From: Collinsella sp.
Lineage (GTDB): Bacteria > Actinomycetota > Coriobacteriia > Coriobacteriales > Coriobacteriaceae
Reading direction: 5' to 3'
Assembly (NCBI GenBank): GCA_018376905.1
Contig: JAHAAK010000003.1
Coordinates: forward strand, 31,124-95,123
DNA: 64,000 nt
Positions 16,633-25,755 of the stretch are shown here, one piece after another. Numbering within the stretch: position 1 is the stretch's first letter; the number at the start of each line of letters is the position of its first letter. The notes beneath the pieces were generated by a model. That model was not told the origin of the DNA and did no database searches. It saw nothing but the letters and a program-made list of their open reading frames with translations. The position numbers were made by a program, and so were the translations under genes.

Positions 16633-17865
16633 GTGGCCGTTACCGCGCTGTACGTGCATGTGCCGTTTTGCGCCCAAAAATGCCGGTACTGTGACTTTGA
16701 CTCACGCAGTTTTGCTCCGTGCAACATGAGCGTTGCGCTCGATACCTATTTTGAGCAGTTGTATGCGCGCCTCGATGCTTTTGGCGACGCAGGCGCGCTT
16801 GCACAGATCCGCACCGTCTATGTTGGTGGCGGCACGCCGTCGCTGGCGGGGGAGCGTTTGGTAGAATTTGCCCGGCGTATCTCTGCGTGGTGCAAGCCTG
16901 TTGAGTTTACCTGCGAGGCCAATCCCGAATCGCTGACCGCAGAGCTTGCCACTGCGCTTGCCGGGGTGGGTGTCACGCGCGTCTCTCTGGGCGTGCAAAC
17001 GCTCGATAACGCCGAACTTACCGCCATCGGCCGCATTCACGATGCCGATCGGGCGCTCGCTGCCATCACGACGGTCAAGGACGCTGGGCTTGTCGTGTCG
17101 TGCGACCTGATGTGCGGCCTTCCCGGGCAGACCGACCTAAGCTGGCAGCGCACACTCGATGGCGTGTTGGCGGCGGCGCCGCATCATGTGTCGGTGTACC
17201 CGCTCACGCTCGAGGAGGGCACGCCGCTCTATCGCATGGCGTGTCGCGACGAGTCGCTCGAGCCCGACGAGGATTTTCAGGCTGCATGCATGGATGCGGC
17301 GCGTGAGCGCCTGAGTGCGGCCGGCTATCACCCGTATGAGGTGGCAAGCTACGCGCTCGACGGCCATGAGTGCGCCCACAACATTGCCTATTGGACCGGA
17401 CAGGGCTATCTGGGTTTGGGCCGCTCTGCCGCCGGTATGCTCGACGCCGAGGATTTCGATCGCTTGGCCGGGCTGTTTCCCGACGTGCTTGCTCGCGGCG
17501 ATGCGTATCGCGTGCGCTTGGTGCAACGCGACGATGCCGCGACGACGTTTGATGCCGAGTATCTGTCGCAGCGCGAGGCGGCGGCCGAGGATTTGATGCT
17601 TGCCTGTCGCATGACGCGTGGCATTGGGCCCGATCTGTTGGTTCGCTCGGCAAGCGTGATCGCTGCAGATGAGTTGGCGGCGGCCTGCGACCGTGCGGTC
17701 GAGTTGGGCCTTGCCACCTGGGTGCCCGATCATATTGAAGGACATGCGGGGCGCGTCACCTCGAAAGACGTTATCGCAGGTCGCGTCCGTGCTCGTTTAG
17801 CGCCCACTCACTTGGGCTGGCTCGATGGAAATGTGCTGTTCGAGCTGTTTTGGGGTCTAGCCTAG
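16633..17865 (+). CDS. hemW: HemW-type radical SAM heme chaperone
   Basis: 410 residues. The radical SAM cluster motif CAQKCRYCDF lies near residue 14, and VYVGGGTPS and RVSLGVQTL follow. Its C-terminal domain resembles the coproporphyrinogen-oxidase-like family. HemW proteins usually lack true HemN activity and are proposed to deliver heme; a HemN function cannot be excluded. GTG start at 16633, in the usual position downstream of lepA. Confidence 0.85.
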   Translation: MAVTALYVHVPFCAQKCRYCDFDSRSFAPCNMSVALDTYFEQLYARLDAFGDAGALAQIRTVYVGGGTPSLAGERLVEFARRISAWCKPVEFTCEANPESLTAELATALAGVGVTRVSLGVQTLDNAELTAIGRIHDADRALAAITTVKDAGLVVSCDLMCGLPGQTDLSWQRTLDGVLAAAPHHVSVYPLTLEEGTPLYRMACRDESLEPDEDFQAACMDAARERLSAAGYHPYEVASYALDGHECAHNIAYWTGQGYLGLGRSAAGMLDAEDFDRLAGLFPDVLARGDAYRVRLVQRDDAATTFDAEYLSQREAAAEDLMLACRMTRGIGPDLLVRSASVIAADELAAACDRAVELGLATWVPDHIEGHAGRVTSKDVIAGRVRARLAPTHLGWLDGNVLFELFWGLA

Positions 17866-17875
17866 GCCGCTCGGG

Positions 17876-17881
17876 TAGAAT
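17876..17881 (+). promoter_or_regulatory. -10 element before the dnaJ-like gene
   Basis: GCTCGGGTAGAAT contains TAGAAT at 17876-17881, a near copy of the GCTCGGGTAAGAT before lepA. No strong -35. Confidence 0.35.
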
Positions 17882-17923
17882 TACCGCAATATATACGCTG
17901 CTGTGAGCAGGAGGTTGCCGCGC

Positions 17924-19027
17924 ATGGCGACGATGAACGAAAAAGATTACTACGAGATTTTGGGTGTCTCCAAGGACGCCACCTCGCGTGATATACAGAA
18001 AGCCTTCCAGCAAAAGGCCCGCAAGCTCCATCCGGACGTCAACAAAGAACCGGATGCCGAGGAAAAGTTCAAAGAGGTTTCCGAGGCCTATGCTGTGCTT
18101 TCGGACGAGCAGAAGCGTGCGCGCTACGACGCCATGCGCTCGGGCAATCCCTTTGCCGGCGCTCCCACGGCTTCGCCCTATGGCGGCGGTTACGCCGGCA
18201 GCGCGGGCTACGGCAATCCCTTTGAGGGCGGCTTTCCCTTTGGTGGCGCCTGGGGTCAGCCGCGTCGCGGGCAGGCTGCCTATAATCCCGAGAACGGCGC
18301 CAACGTGGTCGTCGATATTAAGCTCGACGCCAAGGAGGCCAAGGGCGGTGCTCGCAAGACCGTCCGCTATACGCGCTTCGATACCTGTGGTCACTGCGGC
18401 GGTTCGGGCTCTGTTTCGTCCGAGCATGCACATACCTGTCCGAGCTGCGGCGGTCGCGGCCACATCGATGTCGACCTGTCCTTTCTGTTTGGTGCCGGCA
18501 CGTTCCAGTCTGTCTGCCCTGAGTGCGGTGGCTCCGGTAAGGTCGTCGCCGACCCCTGTCCCGATTGCGGCGGCAGCGGGCGAACCCGTGTGACCTCCGA
18601 GCAGACGATTGAGTTTCCCGCCGGCACGCACGATGGCGACGAGGTCCGTATTGGCGGCATGGGTCACGCCGGCACCAACGGCGCCTCTGGCGGTGATCTG
18701 GTCGGTCGGGCCCATGTTGAGGCCGAGCGCCTGGAAGGCAAGGCCCGTACCGGTTTTTACCTGATGGGCATCGTGGCGCCGTTTTTGGTGCTATCGGCCA
18801 TCTCGGGCGTGTTCTCGGCCTTTGCCGTGATGTGCTTTATTCCGTTTGCCATGGGCCTGTTCATGGTGCTCTCGGACGGCGTGCTGCACCGCAGCCTGCT
18901 GTGGTGGAAGCGCGGCGCGATGCAGTTTGCCAACGGTTTTGCCAACGGATTTATGTTTGCGCTCGTGTCGGTTTGGTTTGCGAGCTGCTCGCAACGTGCC
19001 ATGCTTTCGCCCTACGCAATGCAATAA
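17924..19027 (+). CDS. DnaJ-like co-chaperone with C-terminal membrane segments
   Basis: 367 residues. The J domain (about 9-73) has HPD at 36-38. A Gly/Phe-rich region follows, then four zinc-finger repeats from C155 (CGHCGGSG, CPSCGGRG, CPECGGSG, CPDCGGSG ending near 219) and only the first C-terminal substrate domain. From about residue 275 the canonical second domain is replaced by hydrophobic segments (GIVAPFLVLSAISGVFSAFA, CFIPFAMGLFMVL, and ANGFMFALVSVWFASC). The family is certain; membrane anchoring is inferred from hydrophobicity. A canonical dnaJ follows 81 bases later. Start set by GGAGG upstream. Confidence 0.8.
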   Translation: MATMNEKDYYEILGVSKDATSRDIQKAFQQKARKLHPDVNKEPDAEEKFKEVSEAYAVLSDEQKRARYDAMRSGNPFAGAPTASPYGGGYAGSAGYGNPFEGGFPFGGAWGQPRRGQAAYNPENGANVVVDIKLDAKEAKGGARKTVRYTRFDTCGHCGGSGSVSSEHAHTCPSCGGRGHIDVDLSFLFGAGTFQSVCPECGGSGKVVADPCPDCGGSGRTRVTSEQTIEFPAGTHDGDEVRIGGMGHAGTNGASGGDLVGRAHVEAERLEGKARTGFYLMGIVAPFLVLSAISGVFSAFAVMCFIPFAMGLFMVLSDGVLHRSLLWWKRGAMQFANGFANGFMFALVSVWFASCSQRAMLSPYAMQ

Positions 19028-19108
19028 CATCAAACCCTCTGTTTGCGGCCGGCCCAGCTTGGGTATAGGACGCACTGTGACAATAATGAAAGTCGGAAGG
19101 ATTCGGTC

Positions 19109-20257
19109 GTGTCGGAAAATAGGGATTACTACGAGGTGCTTGGCGTCGACAAGGATGCCGACGCGCGGACGATTAAGCGCGCGTTTCTAAAGAAGGCCCG
19201 TACCGTACACCCGGACGTTTCGGACGACCCCGAGGCCGAGGCTAAGTTCAAAGAGCTCAACGAGGCATATTCCGTTCTTTCCGATGAGCAGAAGCGTGCT
19301 AACTACGACCGTTACGGCACTGCCGACGGCCCCGGTGGCTCCGGCTACGTCGATATCAACGATATCTTTGGTGGCATGGGCATGGACGACTTGTTCTCGT
19401 CGTTCTTTGGCGGCGGTGCCGGCGGTGGCGCCCGCAGCCGTCGTGAGCGTCGTCGCGGACGTGATATGGCCATCTCGCTTTCGGTGACGCTCGAGGAGGC
19501 GGCGCTCGGCTGCAAAAAGACAATCAGCTATGACCGCCTTGCTCCTTGCGAGGACTGCAATGGCACCGGTAGGGCAGAGGGCGCACAGGAAAAGCAGTGC
19601 GGCCGCTGCCACGGTACGGGCTACGTCACGACGGTTCAGCGATCGTTTTTGGGCCAGGTTCAGTCTTCCTCGCCTTGCCCCGACTGCCATGGCGAGGGCA
19701 CGGTTATCGATCATCCCTGCGAGACCTGCGACGGTCAAGGCCGCACGCCTTCGCATGAAAAGATCGACATCGATATTCCCGCCGGCGTTTCGACCGGTCG
19801 CCAGCTTCGTGTGAGCGGCTTTGGCGAGGCCGGCCTTCGCGGCGAGCCTTCGGGCGACCTGATTGTCAACGTGCGCGTCGCCGACCATGAGCGCTTTAAG
19901 CGCAACGGTGATGACCTGTACCTGGTGAGCGATATCTCGATTGCGCAGGCTGCGCTCGGCTGCGAGATTGAGGTCGAGGGCATTATGCCCGACGAGGTCG
20001 TTAAGGTGACGGTTCCCGCCGGCGCCCAGTACGGCGACACCGTGAGCGTCAATAATTACGGCATGCCGCGCATTGGCGGTGGCGGTTCGCGTGGCCGCCT
20101 GATCGTGCAACTGCGCGTGGTCGTTCCCACCAATCTTTCCAATAAGCAGCGCGAGCTGCTCCGTGCTTTTGCCGATGAGATGGGCGATGACGTCGCTTCT
20201 GGTAAGAAGTCGGTGACCGACCGTATCAAGAGTGCCCTCGACGATATCCTCGATTAA
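19109..20257 (+). CDS. dnaJ: Chaperone protein DnaJ
   Basis: 382 residues, full length. J domain with HPD at 34-36, a Gly-rich linker (GGGAGGGARSRRERRRGRD), four CxxCxGxG zinc repeats (CEDCNGTG, CGRCHGTG, CPDCHGEG, CETCDGQG) and both C-terminal substrate domains ending in the dimerisation helix. It stimulates DnaK's ATPase; grpE and dnaK are not in this window. GTG start at 19109 after GGAAGG. It sits nine bases before mtaB, so expression may continue into the tRNA and rRNA genes. Confidence 0.93.
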   Translation: MSENRDYYEVLGVDKDADARTIKRAFLKKARTVHPDVSDDPEAEAKFKELNEAYSVLSDEQKRANYDRYGTADGPGGSGYVDINDIFGGMGMDDLFSSFFGGGAGGGARSRRERRRGRDMAISLSVTLEEAALGCKKTISYDRLAPCEDCNGTGRAEGAQEKQCGRCHGTGYVTTVQRSFLGQVQSSSPCPDCHGEGTVIDHPCETCDGQGRTPSHEKIDIDIPAGVSTGRQLRVSGFGEAGLRGEPSGDLIVNVRVADHERFKRNGDDLYLVSDISIAQAALGCEIEVEGIMPDEVVKVTVPAGAQYGDTVSVNNYGMPRIGGGGSRGRLIVQLRVVVPTNLSNKQRELLRAFADEMGDDVASGKKSVTDRIKSALDDILD

Positions 20258-20266
20258 GGAGCCCGC

Positions 20267-21559
20267 GTGCTCGCACCCCATATTTCCGTCGTCAACCTCG
20301 GCTGCCGTGTCAACCGGGTTGAGTCTGACCGTATCACTGCCGATCTTATGCGCTTGGGCTTTGCTATTGTGGAGCCCCAGGATGCCGATCTGATCGTCAT
20401 TAACACTTGTGCCGTTACGGGCGAGGCCGAGGCTAAGACCCGTAAGGCCGTCCGTCATGCGCTGGCCCATCCAAACGAGCCCTATGTGGTCGTGACCGGA
20501 TGCGTGGTCAATTTGCATCCCGAGGAGCTGTCGGAGCTTTCGGATCGCGTGATTGCCGAGCCGTCCAAGATAGATGTCGCCGAACGTGTTTGCGAGGTGC
20601 TGGGTGTTGAGTCCGATAGCGTTCCCGCCTGCAGCGATGGCGAGGTGGTCGATGCGCTCGGTCGCTCTCGCCTGGGCGTGAAGATTCAGGATGGCTGCAA
20701 CCATCGCTGCACCTATTGCATTGTGTGGAAGGCGCGCGGCCCCGAGCGCTCCGTGCCCGTCGAGTCCGTGCTCGAGCAAGTTCGCGAGGCCCAGGAGGCC
20801 GGCGTGCCCGAGGTGGTGCTGACCGGTGTGAACCTGGGTGCCTACGATGGCAAGAGCGCGACCGACGAGCACGTCGAAATCGATGAGCTGCTCGAGGCCA
20901 TCATGGAGCGCACGTCTATTCCGCATGTGCGCATTTCCTCGGTCGAGCCCATGGATATCTCCGAGCGCCTGCTTAAGGTTATGGCGCGCTACCCGCAGCG
21001 TATCGCCCCGTTTTTGCACCTGCCCGTGCAGTCCGGCTGCACGGCGACCCTGCATCGCATGGGCCGTCCCTATAGCGCCGAGGCCTTTGAGGACACGGTG
21101 CGTATGATTCGCGCCAACTTGCCCCAGGCGTCCCTTTCGTGCGATGTCATCGTCGGTTTTCCTGGTGAGACGGACGAGGAGTTCGAGGAGTCGCTGGCGC
21201 TGTGCCGCCGTGTGGGTTTCTCGCGTATGCACGTGTTCCGCTACAGCAAGCGTCCCGGTACCCTTGCTGCCGACATGCCCGACCAGGTGCCACCCGAGGT
21301 TATGGCCGAGCGCAGCCGCCGTATGCGGGCCGCCGCACAGGAGCTCGCTATTGCCGACGCTCGTCGTCGCGTGGGCACGGTCGAGCGTGCCGTGCTCGAG
21401 TATGGTGACAACCTGACGCTTGGCTCGTTCCATCATGCCCGTCTTGACGATACCTGTGGACTTACAGCCCCGTGCCTGCTCGATGTTGCTATCATCGGAG
21501 TCGATGATTCCGGCTTGGTCCATGCACGCAGGGAGGTTCATGGAAGCCTCGAAGATTAG
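20267..21559 (+). CDS. mtaB: tRNA t6A37 methylthiotransferase MtaB
   Basis: 430 residues, radical SAM methylthiotransferase that makes ms2t6A37 in tRNAs reading ANN codons. The N-terminal UPF0004 domain has C13 (NLGCRVNRVESD) and NTCAVTGEA; the radical SAM motif is CNHRCTYC; a TRAM-like tail closes it. The MtaB rather than MiaB call rests on the NxxCxVTxEAxxK pattern and on the dnaJ-mtaB order common in Gram-positives. GTG start at 20267. Confidence 0.88.
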   Translation: MLAPHISVVNLGCRVNRVESDRITADLMRLGFAIVEPQDADLIVINTCAVTGEAEAKTRKAVRHALAHPNEPYVVVTGCVVNLHPEELSELSDRVIAEPSKIDVAERVCEVLGVESDSVPACSDGEVVDALGRSRLGVKIQDGCNHRCTYCIVWKARGPERSVPVESVLEQVREAQEAGVPEVVLTGVNLGAYDGKSATDEHVEIDELLEAIMERTSIPHVRISSVEPMDISERLLKVMARYPQRIAPFLHLPVQSGCTATLHRMGRPYSAEAFEDTVRMIRANLPQASLSCDVIVGFPGETDEEFEESLALCRRVGFSRMHVFRYSKRPGTLAADMPDQVPPEVMAERSRRMRAAAQELAIADARRRVGTVERAVLEYGDNLTLGSFHHARLDDTCGLTAPCLLDVAIIGVDDSGLVHARREVHGSLED

Positions 21560-22526
21560 ACTTACCGTTCCCGAGGGTATTGACCCCTCGCGCGTTTTGG
21601 GTGCCGGCGACGGCGTCCTTCGTGCGCTGGAGAGCTCAGTTCGCGCCCACGTGGTCGCCCGTGGCGACAGCATCGCCGTGAGCGGTGACCCGGACGAGGT
21701 CGAACTGGTCGCGCGTTTTTTCGAACATGCCTTTCGTGAGGCTGCTTCCGGGCGCACGCTTTCTGCCGACGATGTCTCTCGCTGCCTGGCCGTCTTGCGC
21801 GACGGTGAGCACGAGGCTACGTCGCTTCGCGATGACGTGCTGCTTTCGTATCGCGGTCGCGTCATTCGCCCCAAGACGCTCGGTCAAAAGCGCTATGTGG
21901 ATGCCATCCGCTCAAATACCATCACGTTTGGCTTGGGTCCTGCCGGTACCGGTAAGACCTATCTGGCCATGGCGCTCGCTGTTGCCGCACTCAAGCGTCA
22001 CGAGGTGGGCCGTCTGATCTTGACGCGTCCGGTTGTCGAGGCGGGGGAGAACCTGGGCTTTTTGCCCGGCACCCTCGAGGAAAAGATCGATCCGTACATG
22101 CGCCCGCTCTACGACGCCCTATTTTGCATGATGGATCGCGAGCGCACCGATGAGCTCATGGAGCGCGGCGTGATCGAGATCGCCCCGCTTGCCTACATGC
22201 GCGGCCGCACGCTGAGCGACGCCTTCGTGGTGCTCGACGAGGCCCAAAATACCACGCCCGAGCAGATGAAGATGTTTCTGACGCGCCTGGGCTTTAACTC
22301 CAAGTTTGTGATTACCGGCGACCTGAGCCAGCGTGACCTGGTGGGCCGTCGTGGTGGCTTGGCGGATGTCGAGAAGATTTTGGGCCGTGTCGACGATGTC
22401 GCATTTTCTCACCTCGAGCGTGCCGACGTGGTGCGCCATGCCCTGGTGGGACGTATCGTCGAGGCATATGATGCTTATGATGACGTGCGCGAGCAGCGCC
22501 CGCGCGACCGAAAGGAGTCCCGTTGA
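21540..22526 (+). CDS. phoH: PhoH family ATPase
   Basis: 328 residues. Walker A is GPAGTGKTYLA at 133-143, Walker B is DAFVVLDEAQNTTPEQMKMFL, and GDLSQRDL is the sensor region. An N-terminal extension of about 100 residues resembles the KH-like part of PhoL-type proteins. Its place between mtaB and ybeY matches a conserved cluster linked to rRNA processing; its substrate is not known. The start at 21540 (GGGAGG upstream) overlaps mtaB by 20 bases. Confidence 0.88.
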   Translation: MEASKIRLTVPEGIDPSRVLGAGDGVLRALESSVRAHVVARGDSIAVSGDPDEVELVARFFEHAFREAASGRTLSADDVSRCLAVLRDGEHEATSLRDDVLLSYRGRVIRPKTLGQKRYVDAIRSNTITFGLGPAGTGKTYLAMALAVAALKRHEVGRLILTRPVVEAGENLGFLPGTLEEKIDPYMRPLYDALFCMMDRERTDELMERGVIEIAPLAYMRGRTLSDAFVVLDEAQNTTPEQMKMFLTRLGFNSKFVITGDLSQRDLVGRRGGLADVEKILGRVDDVAFSHLERADVVRHALVGRIVEAYDAYDDVREQRPRDRKESR

Positions 22527-23032
22527 GTGTATTGATCAGCAACGATGCCGAGCTCGATACGCTGCTCGACGCGCAGGAGGTAGAACACATCTGCGAGGTC
22601 GTGCTTGCCGCCGAAGGCGTTGAGCGTGAAGTCGAGATTTCCCTTTCGTATGTCGACGAGGACGAGATGCACGAGCTCAACCACGAGTGGCGCGGTATCG
22701 ACCGCACCACCGATGTCCTCTCGTTTGAATGCGACTCGGCCTTTGACGAGGATATTCCCGCCGACGAGACGCTTGAGCTTGGCGATATCATCCTGGCCCC
22801 GCAAGTCATTGCCCGTCAGGCCCCCGGCTTTGGCAATGCCCCTGCCGACGAGTGCCGCCTGATGCTCGTGCATGGCATGCTGCACCTGCTGGGGTATGAC
22901 CATATCGAGGACGACGAGGCCGAGGTCATGGAGGCCCGCGAGGACGCCATCCTGCGCGATCTGGCGCTCGAGCGCGGCGAGGACCCCAAGCTGGTCCACG
23001 TCGGCCCCATCACCAACCACGCCCACGACTAG
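22523..23032 (+). CDS. ybeY: Endoribonuclease / rRNA maturation factor YbeY
   Basis: 169 residues. The zinc site HGMLHLLGYDH is at 117-127 (H117, H121, H127), and RTTDVLSF and LGDIILAP precede it. YbeY is needed for 16S rRNA 3' maturation and ribosome quality control in studied bacteria. TTG start at 22523, overlapping phoH by four bases. The phoH-ybeY-dgkA-era-recO order is conserved among Gram-positives. Confidence 0.92.
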   Translation: MSVLISNDAELDTLLDAQEVEHICEVVLAAEGVEREVEISLSYVDEDEMHELNHEWRGIDRTTDVLSFECDSAFDEDIPADETLELGDIILAPQVIARQAPGFGNAPADECRLMLVHGMLHLLGYDHIEDDEAEVMEAREDAILRDLALERGEDPKLVHVGPITNHAHD

Positions 23033-23041
23033 GAGCCGTCT

Positions 23042-23419
23042 ATGATTCCCGGATCGAACAAGGACCATCCGTCCTTCTTAAAGTCGTTCTCCTACGCCAT
23101 GGAGGGCTTCGTCACCGCCGTCAAGACCGAGCGCAATATTAAGGTCATGCTCGTTGCGGGCGTGTGCACCGTCATTGCCGGCTGCATCGTGGGGCTCGAC
23201 ATTGCCGAGTGGGCCACGATTATCATCTGTTGTGGCCTGGTGATTCACGGCGAGCTATGCAACACCGCCATGGAGGCGATTGTCGATCTGGCGACCCAGG
23301 AGCTCCATCCGCTGGCAAAGCGCGCGAAGGATATCGCCGCCGCCTCCGTATACGTTCTTTCCATCACCGCCGCGATTGTGGGCTTGCTGGTATTTGCCCA
23401 CGCGCTCGGCTTTATCTAG
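23042..23419 (+). CDS. dgkA: Diacylglycerol/undecaprenol kinase family protein
   Basis: 125 residues, a small integral membrane kinase. It has SFSYAMEGFVTAVKTERNIKVM at the N-terminus, the acidic active-site stretch ELCNTAMEAIVDLA, and three hydrophobic helices (about 35-52, 57-75 and 100-122). In Gram-positives this family mostly phosphorylates undecaprenol for cell-wall carrier recycling. It lies ten bases after ybeY. Confidence 0.88.
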   Translation: MIPGSNKDHPSFLKSFSYAMEGFVTAVKTERNIKVMLVAGVCTVIAGCIVGLDIAEWATIIICCGLVIHGELCNTAMEAIVDLATQELHPLAKRAKDIAAASVYVLSITAAIVGLLVFAHALGFI

Positions 23420-23431
23420 AAAGGGATTTTC

Positions 23432-24508
23432 ATGTCCGACACTATGCAGCCTATCGATGAAATTTTGGACGACGAGGTCCTGGATGCGGCGGATGCCGAA
23501 GCGGCCGAAGCATACGAGGAAGTCGAGGAATTCGATCCGTTTGAGGGCATGAGCGACGAGGAGCTCGACGCCCTGTGCGACGAGGACGATAGCCTCGCGG
23601 GCTTTGGCGACGTTGAACCCGGTTTTCGCAGCGGCTTCGTAGCCCTGGTCGGACGCCCCAACGCCGGCAAGTCCACGCTGCTCAACGCCTGCTATGGCAA
23701 AAAGGTCGCCATCACCTCGCCGGTGGCACAGACGACCCGCCGTCGCATGCGCGCCGTCGTCAACCGTCCCGGCTACCAGCTGGTCTTTGTCGATACCCCG
23801 GGTATTCATAAGCCCAAGGACGGCCTGGGGTCCGAGCTCAACAAGAGCGCACTGTTCGAGTTGAACGATGTCGACGTCGTCGCGTTTTTGATTGATGCCA
23901 CCAAGCCCATCGGCAGGGGAGACGCCTGGGTTGCCGAGCGTGTCAGATGCGCTCGTTGCAAGAAGGTCCTGGTGCTCACCAAGGCCGATGAGGCCGACCC
24001 CGCACAGGTCATGGAGCAGCTTAAGGCTGCCCACGAGCTTATGGAATATGACGACGAGATTGTGACGTCGTCGGTTAAGAACTTCAACGTCGATGCCTTT
24101 ATAGAGACCGTTGCGCACTTTTTGCCTGAGGGTCCGCGTTGGTTCCCCGAGGACATGGGTACTGACGCTTCCGATGAGACGCTCGTTGCCGAGTTTGTGC
24201 GCGAGAAGGTCTTGCGCCGCACCCGTGATGAGATTCCGCACTCCGTTGGCGTGATCTGCGATGCGCTCGAGCAGACCAAGAAGGTGCTGCGCGTGCACGC
24301 CACCATTTACGTCGAGCGCGAGGGCCAAAAGGGCATCATCATCGGCAAGGGCGGCGAGATGATCAAGCATATCGGTATCGACGCCCGACGCGATCTTGAA
24401 CGCATTTTTGGCACGCAGGTCTTTTTGGAGCTGGACGTGAAGGTCAAGGCCGGCTGGCGTGACGACGAGGCCCAGATTCGCCGCTTTGGCTACAACGCCG
24501 AGGACTAA
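23432..24508 (+). CDS. era: GTPase Era with acidic N-terminal extension
   Basis: 358 residues, about 55 longer than E. coli Era. G1 is GRPNAGKST at 74-82, with DTPGIHKP and TKADE following, and a C-terminal KH domain (IIIGKGGEMIKHIG) that binds the 3' end of 16S rRNA. The first 65 residues are unusual: about a third are Asp or Glu (for example EAYEEVEEFDPFEG). Whether the extension binds a partner is unknown. AAAGGGA precedes the ATG. Confidence 0.93.
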   Translation: MSDTMQPIDEILDDEVLDAADAEAAEAYEEVEEFDPFEGMSDEELDALCDEDDSLAGFGDVEPGFRSGFVALVGRPNAGKSTLLNACYGKKVAITSPVAQTTRRRMRAVVNRPGYQLVFVDTPGIHKPKDGLGSELNKSALFELNDVDVVAFLIDATKPIGRGDAWVAERVRCARCKKVLVLTKADEADPAQVMEQLKAAHELMEYDDEIVTSSVKNFNVDAFIETVAHFLPEGPRWFPEDMGTDASDETLVAEFVREKVLRRTRDEIPHSVGVICDALEQTKKVLRVHATIYVEREGQKGIIIGKGGEMIKHIGIDARRDLERIFGTQVFLELDVKVKAGWRDDEAQIRRFGYNAED

Positions 24509-24523
24509 GGACGCGCGGCGCGC

Positions 24524-25273
24524 ATGGCAGGCTCCCGGACATATCGCACCAAGGTGCTCGTCCTCGACAAGACGAAGCTCAAAGAGACCGACCTGATCTT
24601 GACGATGCTTGACGAGCGGGGGCGGCAGGTTCGTGCCGTGGCAAAGGGCGCCCGCAAACCCGGCGGACGCCTGGCTGCGCGCTGCGAGCTGTTCTGTACG
24701 GTCGATATGCTGCTCGCACATGGACGGTCACTCGACGTGGTTTCCCAGGCCGAGCTTATGGAGGCGCCGCTCGGCGCTGCGCCCGATTACGAGACGACCT
24801 GCGCCGCAAGCGCGATCGCCGAGGTTGCGCGCGTGTGCTCGTTCGAGGACGCCGAGGACCCGTTTACCTTTGCCATCACGCAGCGAGCGCTTGCCCTGGT
24901 GGGCAGCGGGCTTGACACGGCGCATATGGACCTACTTGTGGCGGCATATGTCTTTAAGCTGCTGTCGCACGTTGGCTATCGACCCGATTTTTCGGCCTGC
25001 GTGCTGTGCGGAGACCCCATGCTGTCGTATTTTTCACCCCAGGCGGGCGGTCTCATGTGCGGGTCGTGCGCGTCGAGCGTTCCAGGTGCCGAACTGGTGT
25101 CGACCGGTGAGACCGCATGGCTGCGCGCCCTCATGTCCATGACCTTCGATGCGCTCATGGCCGAGCGAATCGACCCGCATACGGCGGCATTCCTGCTCGG
25201 GCTTTCGCATGTGTGGGCTGCGACGCACACCGATCAACGCCTCCGTGCGATGGAATTCATGTTGGGTCGGTGA
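24524..25273 (+). CDS. recO: DNA repair protein RecO
   Basis: 249 residues. The N-terminal OB fold starts YRTKVLVLDKTKLKETDLIL, a helical middle follows, and a zinc site (CVLCGD and LMCGSC) lies near 165-185. RecO loads RecA on SSB-coated DNA with RecR. It is the last gene of the lepA-to-recO run and follows era by 15 bases. Confidence 0.9.
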   Translation: MAGSRTYRTKVLVLDKTKLKETDLILTMLDERGRQVRAVAKGARKPGGRLAARCELFCTVDMLLAHGRSLDVVSQAELMEAPLGAAPDYETTCAASAIAEVARVCSFEDAEDPFTFAITQRALALVGSGLDTAHMDLLVAAYVFKLLSHVGYRPDFSACVLCGDPMLSYFSPQAGGLMCGSCASSVPGAELVSTGETAWLRALMSMTFDALMAERIDPHTAAFLLGLSHVWAATHTDQRLRAMEFMLGR

Positions 25274-25294
25274 TGATGCGCAGGCGCGGGCTGC

Positions 25295-25411
25295 TTGTGG
25301 TATCATGCCGATCTGTTGGTACCTCGACCTTGGTTGCTCGCTCCACCGGCGGCTTCCCAGTCCGAGGCGAATCGAGTCGCCCGCGGGCGACGTAAAACGA
25401 AAGGTGAAACA
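25295..25411 (+). promoter_or_regulatory. rpsO promoter and structured leader
   Basis: TGGTATCAT gives an extended -10 (TATCAT near 25301-25306). The leader before rpsO carries the perfect palindrome GTCGCCCGCGGGCGAC (25376-25391), about 20 bases ahead of the start. S15 represses its own translation through leader structures in several bacteria; that role here is inference. Confidence 0.4.
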
Positions 25412-25690
25412 ATGACTGTTTCCAAAGAGCGCAAGGCGGAGCTGACTGCCCAGTTCGGTAACACCCCGGTCGACACCGGCAACCCCAAGGTTCAGGTCGC
25501 CATCCTGTCCGAGCGCATCAAGGAGCTGACCGAGCACATGAAGTCCCACCAGAAGGACTTCCACACCCGTCGTGGCCTGCTCATGCTCGTCGGCCGTCGT
25601 CGTCGTCTTCTCTCCTACATCAAGAAGAACGACATCGTCGAGTACCGTGAGCTCATCAAGGCTCTGGGCATCCGCGACAACATCCAGTAG
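25412..25690 (+). CDS. rpsO: 30S ribosomal protein S15
   Basis: 92 residues. Sequence TAQFGNTPVDTGNPKVQVA, HMKSHQKDFHTRRGLLMLVG and RRRLLSYIKKNDIVEY is the standard S15 pattern, which binds the three-way junction of 16S rRNA. The start follows GAAAGGTGAAACA. A terminator follows, and pnp comes next, the usual rpsO-pnp order. Confidence 0.96.
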   Translation: MTVSKERKAELTAQFGNTPVDTGNPKVQVAILSERIKELTEHMKSHQKDFHTRRGLLMLVGRRRRLLSYIKKNDIVEYRELIKALGIRDNIQ

Positions 25691-25704
25691 GATTTGTACA
25701 TGCT

Positions 25705-25735
25705 AAGAGCGTCCTGCGCAGCGGGGCGCTCTTTT
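25705..25735 (+). terminator. rpsO terminator
   Basis: AAGAGCGTCC (25705-25714) pairs with GGGGCGCTCTT (25722-25732), followed by TTTT. Confidence 0.88.
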
Positions 25736-25755
25736 TGTGTAAGGGCGCGAACAAT

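Noticed and set aside
19187..21874. An 895-codon open frame on the minus strand opposite dnaJ, mtaB and phoH
   Set aside because: It is the antisense of well-recognised genes; long antisense frames are expected with this codon bias. No family motif and no ribosome binding site.
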